Source of the DNA: Candidatus Obscuribacterales bacterium
GTDB lineage: Bacteria; Cyanobacteriota; Vampirovibrionia; Obscuribacterales; Obscuribacteraceae
NCBI GenBank assembly: GCA_019744775.1
Contig: JAIETZ010000003.1
Location: 434,001 to 498,000 of the forward strand
DNA length: 64,000 bases
Direction: 5' to 3'
Shown here: piece by piece, positions 32,991-41,299 of the stretch
How positions within the stretch are numbered: position 1 is the stretch's first letter
Layout: every line of letters starts with the position of its first letter
Made by a program: the position numbers and the translations under genes
Notes under the pieces: generated by a model
The model's database searches: none
What the model saw: the letters and a program-made list of their open reading frames with translations, nothing else
What the model was told of the DNA's origin: nothing

Positions 32991-33587
32991 ATGTATTTCA
33001 CGCGGCCGTTAGCCAAGTTAATTGAGCAGTTTCAGAAATTCCCAGGCGTTGGGCCAAAGTCGGCCCAGCGCATGGCGTTTTACGTGCTTGATTTGGATAT
33101 GTCGGCGGTGAAAGAAATTGCTGATACGATAGTTGAGGCAAAGGAAAAGGTGAAGCACTGTACGCAGTGTTTTCATTTGACCGCGCAAGACCCTTGCGAG
33201 ATTTGTCAGAATCCCAAGCGTGATCCGCAGGTGATTTGTGTAGTCGCAGAACCGCGCGATGTGATTGCGTTGGAAAGAAGTGCTGAGTTTCGTGGGTTGT
33301 ATCACGTGCTGACGGGTTTGATCTCGCCGCTCGAGGGGAAAGGTCCCGATGAGTTGACGATACGTGAATTGATTCGTCGTATCGGTGAAGGGGAAGTGCG
33401 CGAGGTTATTCTGGCTATCAACCCGACTATCGAGGGGGATGCGACGGTGTTGTATTTGAATCAGTTGCTTCGTCCATTGGGGACACGTGTCACGCGGATT
33501 GCGTTCGGGTTACCCGTAGGCGGCGATTTGGAATACGCGGACGACGTCACATTAGCGAAAGCGCTCGAGGGACGGCGGGACATTTAG
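32991..33587 (+). CDS. recR: Recombination mediator RecR
   Basis: A 198-residue RecR, which with RecO/RecF loads RecA at gaps. Domains in order: helix-hairpin-helix (FPGVGPKSAQRMAFYVL), a C4 zinc finger (Cys57, Cys60, Cys69, Cys72), a Toprim domain (ICVVAEPRDVIALERS, then LAINPTIEGDATVLYL), and the C-terminal Walker-like end (TRIAFGLPVGGDLEYADDVTL). Length and order are standard. It ends three bases from the convergent TonB-like gene. Confidence 0.97.
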   Translation: MYFTRPLAKLIEQFQKFPGVGPKSAQRMAFYVLDLDMSAVKEIADTIVEAKEKVKHCTQCFHLTAQDPCEICQNPKRDPQVICVVAEPRDVIALERSAEFRGLYHVLTGLISPLEGKGPDELTIRELIRRIGEGEVREVILAINPTIEGDATVLYLNQLLRPLGTRVTRIAFGLPVGGDLEYADDVTLAKALEGRRDI

Positions 33588-33590
33588 TCC

Positions 33591-34301
33591 TTAGTTCTGT
33601 GCGGGGGCGTTTCCAGCCGGGGCGTCGTGGACTTTGTATTCGAAGGTGAATTGGATGTCTACGTTTTCCGGGGAACCTTCAGGGAGTGGTGGAAGCGATG
33701 GCATGGAGGCGATGATGGCTTTCATGACGGCGGCATCGTTTTCGGGGGAGCGTGACATGCGATCGAAGGCTAGGTCGGAGATTTCGCCGTTCTTATGGAC
33801 TTTGAATTTCACTCGGACGACGTGATCACCTGCGCCGGATGGATGCCAGTTTTTCTTGATGGATGTTTGTAGGGCATCCATGTAGGGTTTGAAATCAATA
33901 TCTTGAGTGACTTGCTGCGGTGGCGGAGCAACGTACTGTTGGATGGGTGGAGTTTGTGTTGGATGTAAGGTTGGAATGAATAATGCAAAGCCGGCAAGGA
34001 CAATGATTATCGCGAAAAAGACTAAGAGGAATTTGTCTGTGAAGGCGTCGTGCTTTTTCAGCTCTTTGTCGGTGGTGTTTTTCTGACGCTCTTCCTTCTT
34101 GTTTAATTCCTCAGCGGCGGCAACCCACTCGTGTTCGGGTGCGTTTGGATCACCGAGTGTTTCAGATGGATCACGTTCTACAGGAGATGAAGAAGAAGAG
34201 GGCAGCGAGGGTAAGCCCGCTGCCTCTCTTTCGGCGTTTTGTTTTTCTACGCGCAACTTGATTGAGTCGATTTTTTGATCTTCGTTTGGACTATTTGCCA
34301 T
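33591..34301 (-). CDS. TonB-like protein with C-terminal TonB domain
   Basis: A protein of about 236 residues. Its cytoplasmic N-terminus is long and charged (about residues 1-95), which is unusual for TonB. One transmembrane helix follows (FLLVFFAIIIVLAGFALFIP), a short Pro/Gln periplasmic linker (PTQTPPIQQYVAPPPQQV), and a TonB C-terminal fold (DALQTSIKKNWHPSGAGDHVVRVKFKVHKNG, then PENDAAVMKAIIASMPSLPPLPEGS, then VDIQFTFEYKV). ATG 34301 has GGTGGAG just upstream. No ExbB/ExbD is in the window. It may energise an outer-membrane receptor or be a TolA/TonB-like envelope protein. Confidence 0.8.
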   Translation of the reverse strand: MANSPNEDQKIDSIKLRVEKQNAEREAAGLPSLPSSSSSPVERDPSETLGDPNAPEHEWVAAAEELNKKEERQKNTTDKELKKHDAFTDKFLLVFFAIIIVLAGFALFIPTLHPTQTPPIQQYVAPPPQQVTQDIDFKPYMDALQTSIKKNWHPSGAGDHVVRVKFKVHKNGEISDLAFDRMSRSPENDAAVMKAIIASMPSLPPLPEGSPENVDIQFTFEYKVHDAPAGNAPAQN

Positions 34302-34330
34302 TGTCTCCACCAGGTTTGCGTTAGGAAAAT

Positions 34331-34353
34331 GGGCGCATGCAATGCGCCCCTAC
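34331..34353 (-). repeat. REP-like palindrome
   Basis: Minus orientation: GGGCGCAT-GCA-ATGCGCCC then CTAC. Between two minus-strand genes. Confidence 0.85.
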
Positions 34354-34375
34354 ATAGGGCAAGGCACGTTTATCT

Positions 34376-34858
34376 CTACTTTTTAGCGCAGGCCATTTCT
34401 TTGACCCACATCTCTTGCGCTTTCTTCATTTCTTCTTCAGTCATGTCCTTAACATGCTGAGCCAAGCCCCACTTGTGTCCGAATGGATCAACAACTTGAC
34501 CGAATCTGTCGCCCCAGAACATGTCTGTTAACGGCATGGTGGCTTTAGCGCCGGCTTTGATTGCGCGTGAGTGTAATGCATCGACGTTGTCTACGTAGAT
34601 GTACATTGATACTGGTGAGCCATTCAAGCTTGTTGGTGACAAGCAAGCCATGTCTTTGAATTCATCGTTCACCATGAAGATGGAAGTGCCGAACTTCATT
34701 TCAGCGTGCATAACGGTTTTGCCGTCCGGACCATAGCAACGCGGCATGGTTTCTTCAGCGCCGAAAGCCTCTTTGTAGAATTCAATGGCTTTAGCGGCGT
34801 CTTTGACCGTCAGGCTAACAGTGATTGTTTGATAGCCCTGTGGAATTGGATTTGTCAT
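34376..34858 (-). CDS. VOC-superfamily (PhnB/glyoxalase-like) protein
   Basis: A 160-residue protein of the PhnB-like branch of the vicinal-oxygen-chelate superfamily: VSLTVKDAAKAIEFYKEAFGAEE, then HAEMKFGTSIFMVNDE, then the paired-strand YIYVDNVDALHSRAIKAGAKATMPLTDMFWGDRFGQVVDPFGHKWGLA. These proteins are often metal-binding and include glyoxalases and resistance proteins; here the function is not determinable. The C-terminal tail is a short charged helix. Confidence 0.87.
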   Translation of the reverse strand: MTNPIPQGYQTITVSLTVKDAAKAIEFYKEAFGAEETMPRCYGPDGKTVMHAEMKFGTSIFMVNDEFKDMACLSPTSLNGSPVSMYIYVDNVDALHSRAIKAGAKATMPLTDMFWGDRFGQVVDPFGHKWGLAQHVKDMTEEEMKKAQEMWVKEMACAKK

Positions 34859-34883
34859 TATGTCCTCACTTTGGAAGTACTGG

Positions 34884-36815
34884 TTAACGGGTCCCCAAAA
34901 CTTTCAAGGCAAAGTCTGCCACTTTGGCTGGGCTCAATCCATTGATATCAAGGAGGATTTGGCGAGAACCATGTTCGACAAATTTATCCGGTATGCCAAG
35001 GGTAACTATTGGAGCTTGCGCAATTTGTGGATTTTGCATCTTGAATTTAGCTGCCCATTCTAGAACAGCCGATCCAAATCCGCCAGGCAAACAACCTTCT
35101 TCTAACGTAACAATCTTATTGTTTGGATTGGAAACTATCTCTGACAACATCGACTCATCAAGAGGTTTGGCTGAACGCGCATTGACTATCGTGGCGTTTT
35201 TGCCTTGCTCTTGCAGGATGGAAAGAGCTTGTTTAGCTGTCTCAACCATCGAACCATATGCCAAGAAAATCAAATTGCCCCCGTCGTGGAGTTTCTCCCA
35301 GGCGCGGAAATTGATTTCGTGGAATGGAATTGTTTCTGCGTAGTTAATTGCTTTATCACGCGGGAAGCGAATGGCGACTGGTCCTTTGCGCTCGCGTACA
35401 GCGGTGTAGACCATATTACGCAATTCTTCCGTATCGCGCGGAGCCAACACGGTCAAGTTGGGAATACTGCGCAAGAAAGCGATGTCGAAAACACCTTGGT
35501 GAGTCTCACCATCTTCAACAAGACCGCCGCGATCGATTCCGAAGATTACAGGCAGATTCAAAATTGCCACATCGTGTACGAGTTGGTCTAATGCTCTCTG
35601 CAAGAATGTCGAATAGATGGAGACAACAGGAGTAAGTCCTGCCTTAGCCATGCCGGCTGCCATTGTTACTGCGTGTTGTTCGCAGATGGCCACATCGAAG
35701 AAACGCTCAGGATAAATCTTGCCGAATTTCACAAGACCGGAGCCTTCAGCAGTAGCTGGTGTAATTGCTACCACATTCGGTTCGATTTCTGCAATTTCTA
35801 TAAGAGCTTCGGTGAAAGCTTCGGAATAAGACTTGGCTTTTGGTTTTTCCGGACTTACCGGTTCAATTTTTTCAGGACTAAAAGCACCAACGCCGTGATA
35901 CTTAATTGAGTCAGCTTCGGCAGGCGCGTAGCCTTTGCCCTTCTGTGTAATTAAGTGCACCAATTGCGGAGCAGTGCGATCTTTGATGCGTTCAAGAACA
36001 TTCACTACTTGTTCGACATCATGACCATCGACAGGTCCTGTGTAATTGACGCCCAATTTTTCGAAGACAATTCCTGGTGTGTCGAAGCGCTGTTTGGCTT
36101 GCTTCTTCACAGCTTCTATTAGTTCGGCAATGCCAGGACGCAAATTGCTTTCATCTAGTTGAATTTCAATCTGGCTAATTTTTTCTTTGATGTCTTTGTA
36201 GAAGAAGGTCTCTTTGATGCGCTTCATGTACTGCGAAAATCCGCCGAGGTTTTCGCTTATCGACATCTCGTTGTCGTTGAGGATGATGATCACATTTTTC
36301 TGAATGTGTCCCAAGTGATTCAATGCTTCCAGCGCCATGCCGCCGGTGAGACCGCCGTCTCCTATGACCGCAATAACTTTGTGGTCTTGTCCAAAGTGAT
36401 CACGTGCCAGCGCGTAGCCGACGCCTAATGAAATTGAAGTTGAGCTGTGCCCGGCAAGAAATGGATCATGTTCGCTTTCAAACGGATTGATAAATCCGCT
36501 CAGACCTTTGTATTGACGCAAAGTATTGAACTGATGGCGTCTGCCGGTCAGCATTTTGTGAATGTATGCCTGGTGACCGACGTCCCAGAGGATTTTGTCT
36601 TCCGGGCTGTTGAACACACGGTGCAAAGCCAGCGTAATTTCCACGATGCCCAAGTTTGACGCCAGGTGTCCGCCAGTCTTCGATAGCGACTGGACTAATT
36701 CCTCGCGAATTTCTCCGGCAAGCGACTGCAATTCGGTATTGCTCAGGCGCTTCAAATCAGCCGGGCTGGCCACTGCCTCAAGAAACGATGTTGCGGGCAA
36801 GACTTGGGTGGACAT
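34884..36815 (-). CDS. dxs: 1-deoxy-D-xylulose-5-phosphate synthase
   Basis: Condenses pyruvate and glyceraldehyde-3-phosphate, the first step of the MEP isoprenoid pathway, using thiamine diphosphate; cytoplasmic. About 643 residues from ATG 36815 (AGGTG eight bases upstream), the usual length; the frame extends to 36890 but without a site. Motifs in order: DVGHQAYIHKMLTGR, GHSSTSISLGVGYALARD, GDGGLTGGMALEALNH with NDNEMSIS (ThDP-binding), YTGPVDGHD, then the transketolase-like core GIDRGGLVEDGETHQGVFDIAFLR and IRFPRD. Divergent from the HMA-like protein. Confidence 0.96.
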   Translation of the reverse strand: MSTQVLPATSFLEAVASPADLKRLSNTELQSLAGEIREELVQSLSKTGGHLASNLGIVEITLALHRVFNSPEDKILWDVGHQAYIHKMLTGRRHQFNTLRQYKGLSGFINPFESEHDPFLAGHSSTSISLGVGYALARDHFGQDHKVIAVIGDGGLTGGMALEALNHLGHIQKNVIIILNDNEMSISENLGGFSQYMKRIKETFFYKDIKEKISQIEIQLDESNLRPGIAELIEAVKKQAKQRFDTPGIVFEKLGVNYTGPVDGHDVEQVVNVLERIKDRTAPQLVHLITQKGKGYAPAEADSIKYHGVGAFSPEKIEPVSPEKPKAKSYSEAFTEALIEIAEIEPNVVAITPATAEGSGLVKFGKIYPERFFDVAICEQHAVTMAAGMAKAGLTPVVSIYSTFLQRALDQLVHDVAILNLPVIFGIDRGGLVEDGETHQGVFDIAFLRSIPNLTVLAPRDTEELRNMVYTAVRERKGPVAIRFPRDKAINYAETIPFHEINFRAWEKLHDGGNLIFLAYGSMVETAKQALSILQEQGKNATIVNARSAKPLDESMLSEIVSNPNNKIVTLEEGCLPGGFGSAVLEWAAKFKMQNPQIAQAPIVTLGIPDKFVEHGSRQILLDINGLSPAKVADFALKVLGTR

Positions 36816-36881
36816 GCACGTGGCACCTGAAAAATTGGGAATGATGATCATAGCAACCCTCAAATTCTCTTGGGTTAATAT

Positions 36882-37388
36882 ATGATTCATTGCTTAAATA
36901 TTTTTACTGGTTCCGTTAGTCATTTGAAGTCGAGGAAGGGCTTGAAACTGGCTACAGTGCTAGTTTTTGCCGGTTTGGTGTTGTGCCCGTCCATGCCTGC
37001 GTCAATGTCTCAAAATGCAGGGTCTGCCGCGGCTGCCGAAGATACAAAAGTTACGTCTGCCAAGGTAGGCAAGAAGCCGAAAAAAGCCGGCTCCTCAGAG
37101 CGAATTTCCGACAATGCCAACTCCACAAGCGTGCAATTGCGGCTCTCCGGCTCACTTTGCGTCGGCTGCTTGGTCGAATTGGAGCGCAAATTGAAACTTA
37201 TGCCCGGAATGGTGCGGGTAAAGGTGGATATCCCAGGCACGAGCAGCTTCGACAGCTATAGCGGTCCGGGCGCCTCGGGCATTATCACGGCGACCATGTC
37301 CTATGACTCAAGCAAAATATCGATGGAGCAGCTGGAAGATTTTATTCGGACACAGGGATATACGGTAAGGCGTGTGATTGAACGGTAA
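36882..37388 (+). CDS. Exported protein with heavy-metal-associated (HMA)-like domain
   Basis: A 168-residue protein. The N-terminus is a signal peptide (hydrophobic LATVLVFAGLVLCPSMPAS), followed by a Lys/Ala-rich linker. From about residue 83 comes an HMA-like fold, SVQLRLSGSLCVGCLVELERKLKLMPGMVRVKVDI, then MSYDSSKISMEQLEDFIRTQGYTVRRV. Cys93 and Cys96 form a CxxC metal-binding motif, the site used for Cu or Hg in MerP-like and CopZ-like proteins, though the loop SLCVGC differs from GMTCxxC. A TTG at 36942 with AGGAAGG upstream is an alternative start. A transcription terminator-like hairpin follows the stop. It could be a periplasmic metal chaperone. Confidence 0.75.
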   Translation: MIHCLNIFTGSVSHLKSRKGLKLATVLVFAGLVLCPSMPASMSQNAGSAAAAEDTKVTSAKVGKKPKKAGSSERISDNANSTSVQLRLSGSLCVGCLVELERKLKLMPGMVRVKVDIPGTSSFDSYSGPGASGIITATMSYDSSKISMEQLEDFIRTQGYTVRRVIER

Positions 37389-37395
37389 TTTCGAT

Positions 37396-37419
37396 AAATT
37401 CAGGGTTTTCCCTGAATTT
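37396..37419 (+). terminator. Hairpin, probable terminator
   Basis: AAATTCAGGG, loop TTTT, CCCTGAATTT: a perfect 10-bp stem just after the HMA-like gene. The T-run is short (TTT before GGG), so this is not a textbook terminator. A second small hairpin (GCCTT/AAGGC) follows. Confidence 0.6.
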
Positions 37420-37496
37420 GGGTGGCGCCTAGCCGCCTTGAAGGCGTCAAAAGGTTAGACTAGTCTTGGGAATGGGTTGCACTGGAGAACTTGAAC

Positions 37497-39332
37497 ATGC
37501 TCCCTCTGGCTAAGGTCAGAAATCTATTAAATGGAGGTTCGAGTCAGGAAAAGCTTGTTGTCCAGCGCCTCTTTTGGGGAATGCTGGCCGGTTGTATTGT
37601 GGCCATCGTTTTGGCTGAATCATCCTGGCTGAAAATGATGGAGTTATCTTCTCTGGAATGGCGCTACAAAGTAGCTTCCCGTGTGGGGGCGGCAGGCACG
37701 TCTTTTTGTCGTGACATTGCCGTTGTCGCTTTTGACGATACCTCGCAATTTGACCTGGGCATTGCGCGATTTTCCGATGTGAAGGCGCAGGATATTTTGG
37801 CGCGTGTGGTGGACTCAGCGGAGAAAGGGCAACCGGCTTTGGTGGCACTTGATCTGGATTTGCGCGGAGCAAGTTCGCCTAATTTGGTATCCAGTTTTAA
37901 AAAATTCGGCAATATTGTGGTGGCACTATTCGGCAGTCTTGATGGCGGGCAGGCATTGCCATCAGGTGAACTTTTAGGACATTCGGCAGCGTATGGTTAT
38001 AGCGAACTTGTAAAAGAAGACAACGGCATGGTTTGCCGTTTGCCTATAAATTACCAGGCGAAAACGCAGAAAATAGGCAACAAAGAATTCATGCCGGTGA
38101 AGTCATTGACAGAAGCGGTGATTGATATGTTTCGTCGTTTTCAGGGCGTTGGCCCGGCGAGCGAATTTTTGCCTTTGCAGTCTGATCAACCTTTGTATAT
38201 CAACTTCAAGAGTCCGACTTATTCTGTAATCTCAATGAGGGATTTATTGCAGCCGGGTTATGACGCTAGCCAATTGAAAAACAAGATTGTGCTTATTGGC
38301 TCGACCTTGACGCCACGTGTTGGTGATCCGCAGAATTTCCGGACGCCAATTAAAGACAATGTGCCGGCGGTGATGATTCAGGGTGATGCGCTTGCCTGTC
38401 TATTGAACAATCAAGTCGTATGCAGTCTGCCGCGCTGGCTGAATCATTTGCTTCTTGTGTTAATGGGAGTGGGGTTTGGCGCGCTGTTTTCGCTTACATC
38501 TACCGGCAAGCGTTTGTTTTATTATCTGGTTGCTGCCGTGGGTGTGGTTTTGTTGGCGCAGGTAGCATTTCAATTGTTCAATATATCTTTGTTGATGGCG
38601 GCGCCTTTAGCTGTGTTGACGGCTGTATTCATTATTTCGACGTTTATTTACCTGGATACCGATTTGCGCATGCGCAATTTTGAGTTGGCTGTTGCGCGTA
38701 AGTCGATGCAGGTGCGTGCCGAGGAAGAAAGACGCCGCATTGCCGAAGACTTGCACGATGAGACTTTGCCCACGTTGTCTACGGTTGCCCGCATGGCGGA
38801 CAAGCTGTCGAAGGAAATCCCGGAGAATACTGTTCCTTATATGATGCGCGAAAAGTTGGATGCTGCGGTTTCGGAAATGCGACGCGTGATTAATGACTTG
38901 CATCCGTCTGTGATTGAGACGATGGGGTTTGTGCCTGCGTTGGAAAATCTCCTGACGATGCTGGAGCGCGATACGGGAATTGAATGTACGTTTAATGACA
39001 AAGTCTCTCAGGGTGAATTTGAGCTTTCTGATTTTGCCAAATTGCAGCTTTATAGAATTGTTCAAGAGGCAGTCAACAATATTGAGAAGCATTCTAATGC
39101 TACGAAAGCGGAAGTATCCATTGAGAAAAACGATCAGCAATTGTCTATCTCGGTAATCGACAATGGGCGAGGGTTTGATCCAGGTACGAAAAGGAAACAA
39201 TCTTATGGATTAGTGAACATCAGGCAGCGCGCGCAGTTAATCGGTGCGCACGTTGACTGGGCAACGCCAAGTAAATTTTCCAGCGGAACTGAGCTGATTA
39301 TTCAACTGCCGCAGGCTAGCCCTGTAATATGA
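37497..39332 (+). CDS. CHASE2-domain sensor histidine kinase (NarL family)
   Basis: A 611-residue membrane histidine kinase. One transmembrane helix (about residues 26-43) precedes an extracytoplasmic CHASE2 sensor (about 70-300, with DLDLRGASSP and IVLIGSTLT). Three membrane helices (about 310-385) follow, then a HisKA_3 dimerisation/phosphoacceptor helix (RRRIAEDLHDE, His at about 420) and an HATPase domain (VQEAVNNIEKHSNA, DNGRGFD, YGLVNIRQRAQLIGA). After the His, the residue at the usual phosphatase position (DxxxQ) is Pro, so dephosphorylation of the partner may be weak. Start ATG 37497 (GGAG nine bases upstream). The next gene, 15 bases away, is its response regulator. Confidence 0.93.
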   Translation: MLPLAKVRNLLNGGSSQEKLVVQRLFWGMLAGCIVAIVLAESSWLKMMELSSLEWRYKVASRVGAAGTSFCRDIAVVAFDDTSQFDLGIARFSDVKAQDILARVVDSAEKGQPALVALDLDLRGASSPNLVSSFKKFGNIVVALFGSLDGGQALPSGELLGHSAAYGYSELVKEDNGMVCRLPINYQAKTQKIGNKEFMPVKSLTEAVIDMFRRFQGVGPASEFLPLQSDQPLYINFKSPTYSVISMRDLLQPGYDASQLKNKIVLIGSTLTPRVGDPQNFRTPIKDNVPAVMIQGDALACLLNNQVVCSLPRWLNHLLLVLMGVGFGALFSLTSTGKRLFYYLVAAVGVVLLAQVAFQLFNISLLMAAPLAVLTAVFIISTFIYLDTDLRMRNFELAVARKSMQVRAEEERRRIAEDLHDETLPTLSTVARMADKLSKEIPENTVPYMMREKLDAAVSEMRRVINDLHPSVIETMGFVPALENLLTMLERDTGIECTFNDKVSQGEFELSDFAKLQLYRIVQEAVNNIEKHSNATKAEVSIEKNDQQLSISVIDNGRGFDPGTKRKQSYGLVNIRQRAQLIGAHVDWATPSKFSSGTELIIQLPQASPVI

Positions 39333-39347
39333 AAATAGGAGAGGACA

Positions 39348-40067
39348 ATGAGCGTATTAATCGTAGACGATGAAGAAAGAGACCGCCTTTGGCTGAAGGG
39401 GCTTTTGACTTCGCGTCTGGAAGGTCCGCTGACTATTTATGAAGCCCATGACGGGCAAGAGGCGGTGGACGCGGCGATGAAGTACAAGCCGCAACTTGTC
39501 TTTCTCGACATTAAAATGCCGAAGTTGTCCGGGATTAAGGCTGCCGAGCAAATCTTAAGTAAATTGCCGGAAACAGGAGTCGTTATTCTGTCCAACTTCT
39601 CCGATGAAGTTTATGTGCGTCAGCTTTGGAAAGTTGTGCCGGCAAACGGCGTGTTCGGTTATGTTTTGAAAAATGCTTCTGATGATCAAGTTGCCGAAGC
39701 GGCGAAGGCCGTGCTTTCCGGCGATTGTTGGATTCATCCAGGCATTGCTCGTGTTATTCAGCGCACGCAAAATAGAGCGACGAATTTAACGGCGGCTGAA
39801 TATGAGGCGCTTGTTTGCATCGCGTTGGGTCTGACGGATCACGAAATTGCAACGCGTTTGTATTTGACGGAGAAAGCGGTGCAGTCGCGCCTGAAGGCGC
39901 TTTATGCCAAGCTGGGGATACCGGGGCGTGGTGAATCGCCGGATGTTGATTTCAATCAGCGCTGTCGTGCCGTTTATTTGGCTAATCGCCGGGGGTTGAT
40001 TAATCAGAGTGAACTTGATGAGTGGGAGTCAAAGTTGCTCGCTTCGCGAACGACAGCAGGCTCTTGA
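39348..40067 (+). CDS. LuxR/NarL-type response regulator
   Basis: A 239-residue regulator. The N-terminal receiver has the acidic pair VDDEE, phospho-acceptor Asp54 in FLDIKMP, the Thr/Ser position at LSNF, and Lys in GYVLKNAS. The C-terminal helix-turn-helix is LTAAEYEALVCIALGLTDHEIATRLYLTEKAVQSRLKALYAKLGI. It has the usual NarL layout and a longer than usual C-terminus (about 30 residues after the HTH). AGGAGAGGA lies just before the ATG. It pairs with the CHASE2 kinase. Confidence 0.95.
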   Translation: MSVLIVDDEERDRLWLKGLLTSRLEGPLTIYEAHDGQEAVDAAMKYKPQLVFLDIKMPKLSGIKAAEQILSKLPETGVVILSNFSDEVYVRQLWKVVPANGVFGYVLKNASDDQVAEAAKAVLSGDCWIHPGIARVIQRTQNRATNLTAAEYEALVCIALGLTDHEIATRLYLTEKAVQSRLKALYAKLGIPGRGESPDVDFNQRCRAVYLANRRGLINQSELDEWESKLLASRTTAGS

Positions 40068-40075
40068 GGAAATAG

Positions 40076-41161
40076 ATGATGAAGTTGATGGATAAGTTGA
40101 TCAATAGAATTAGTTTGTCATTTAGCGCCAAGGGCGCATGCAATGCGCCCCTACGAGGCAGAATGACAAAGGGGCGATTGGTTCTGGCATTGATTACGCT
40201 CATGAGCATCGGTGGTATTGTGCCAGACGCATTTGCGGCGGATAACCACGGAAGGTTGAGCGGGCAGATTGAATACAATCGCGTGTCGCCGCCGGCTTCG
40301 GGAGTGAAGTTAATAACGCAGATACTGGATCGCGTGCGTAGCACTCCGGCGTTTGCCATGATCAACAAGGATAAGATGCTGAAGAAAGTCGAGCAGCCGA
40401 ATTACGCGCAATTGGGAATTAGCAATTATCAATTGGCGATTAAACCAAAGGAAATGCCGCGAAATTCGTCGGTGGCCGCTCTTGTTCCTCCGCCACCTCC
40501 ATCATCCAATCACGGTGCAAGATTTTCCTTCGCCCCCGCGAACTACTATCCACCAGCTACGCTTACCACAGCTAGTCTTGGTGGTGGTGGCTCAGCACAG
40601 ATGTATAGAGCTCGTCAGCAAATGACGATTGTTAATGAGTCGGCACCGGTTGTTATGGCGGACTCAGTTCAAGAAATGAAGGCAGAGTCAGTGCAGGATC
40701 TCCGAGCAAAGCGCAAGGAAACCATTGCTTTGCTGCCGCCCAATGTGGCGACTGGTATTCCAATGATCAAGCTTGGTATCACTCAAGCAGAAGCCGGGCA
40801 GTCGTTGAAGGCATGGGGCAGCATGCGCGAGGAAGTGCTAGGCAACTGGACTGTTTGGACATTCCAGAGACCGAATTCCGACGCGCCTGTTTTGCAAGTG
40901 TTTATGCGCCACGGATTTGTCGAAGGGTTGCGGATATTTGATCCGGGATTGGTCGGACATGATTTAGGCGTTGGACTGGGTGATGAGGTTCGCGTGTTGA
41001 AAGAACAGTTTGGTGAACCTTCGTTTATTTTGTCGGAGCCTGCGCCAGGTGCCGGACAGAATTATGTTTATCCCTTGAGTCAGGTTGCCTTTCTGCTTTC
41101 CAGACCTGAGCCGAAGTCCGAGCCCGAGGTTGTCAGTTTGCTGATATTCAACGTTAAATAA
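40076..41161 (+). CDS. Exported protein of unknown function with REP-derived N-terminus
   Basis: A 361-residue frame. There are two possible starts. ATG 40076 has a very good GAGGA five bases upstream, and the first 29 residues are then encoded partly by a REP-like palindrome (SAKGACNAPLRGR). ATG 40163 has a weaker GAGG and yields a clean signal peptide (MTKGRLVLALITLMSIGG, cleavage after AFA). The mature protein has a Pro-rich stretch (PPPPPSSNHG) and a C-terminal part (about residues 210-360) with a pattern like BamE-type repeats (KLGITQAEAGQSLKAWGS; GLGDEVRVLKEQFGEPSF). I recognise no family. It lies eight bases after the response regulator, so may be part of its operon. Confidence 0.7.
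   Translation: MMKLMDKLINRISLSFSAKGACNAPLRGRMTKGRLVLALITLMSIGGIVPDAFAADNHGRLSGQIEYNRVSPPASGVKLITQILDRVRSTPAFAMINKDKMLKKVEQPNYAQLGISNYQLAIKPKEMPRNSSVAALVPPPPPSSNHGARFSFAPANYYPPATLTTASLGGGGSAQMYRARQQMTIVNESAPVVMADSVQEMKAESVQDLRAKRKETIALLPPNVATGIPMIKLGITQAEAGQSLKAWGSMREEVLGNWTVWTFQRPNSDAPVLQVFMRHGFVEGLRIFDPGLVGHDLGVGLGDEVRVLKEQFGEPSFILSEPAPGAGQNYVYPLSQVAFLLSRPEPKSEPEVVSLLIFNVK
40132..40154 (-). repeat. REP-like palindrome inside an open reading frame
   Basis: Minus orientation: GGGCGCAT-GCA-ATGCGCCC then CTAC, nine bases before ATG 40163. It lies between the strong Shine-Dalgarno/ATG at 40076 and the signal peptide, in frame with it. Confidence 0.85.
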
Positions 41162-41206
41162 GCGTTAGCGAAGGATCAATTGCACGGAAGCGTCTACAAT
41201 CTATAG

Positions 41207-41249
41207 CGACGCGAGGATTCTGTTGAAGAATCCGTTAAGCGGAGCGTCG
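41207..41249 (+). other. Two-part stem-loop upstream of dnaX
   Basis: An outer stem CGACGC (41207-41212) / GCGTCG (41244-41249) encloses GGATTCT-GTTGA-AGAATCC. A second hairpin follows (GTCAGC ... GCTGAC at about 41269-41289) and runs into the dnaX ribosome-binding site. It could affect translation or be part of the repeat. Confidence 0.5.
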
Positions 41250-41252
41250 AAA

Positions 41253-41294
41253 GCCGGCTGGCAGCGAAGTCAGCGAGGCACGAGCTGACGGAGC
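41253..41294 (+). repeat. GC-rich dispersed element ending in ACGGAGC (copy D)
   Basis: The core runs GCCGGCTGGCAGCGAAG, then TCAGCGAGGCACGAGC, then TGACGGAGC. A preceding GGAGCGTCGAAAGCCGG matches the same place in copy C. Its GGAG serves as the ribosome-binding site of dnaX. Confidence 0.6.
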
Positions 41295-41299
41295 ATAGA

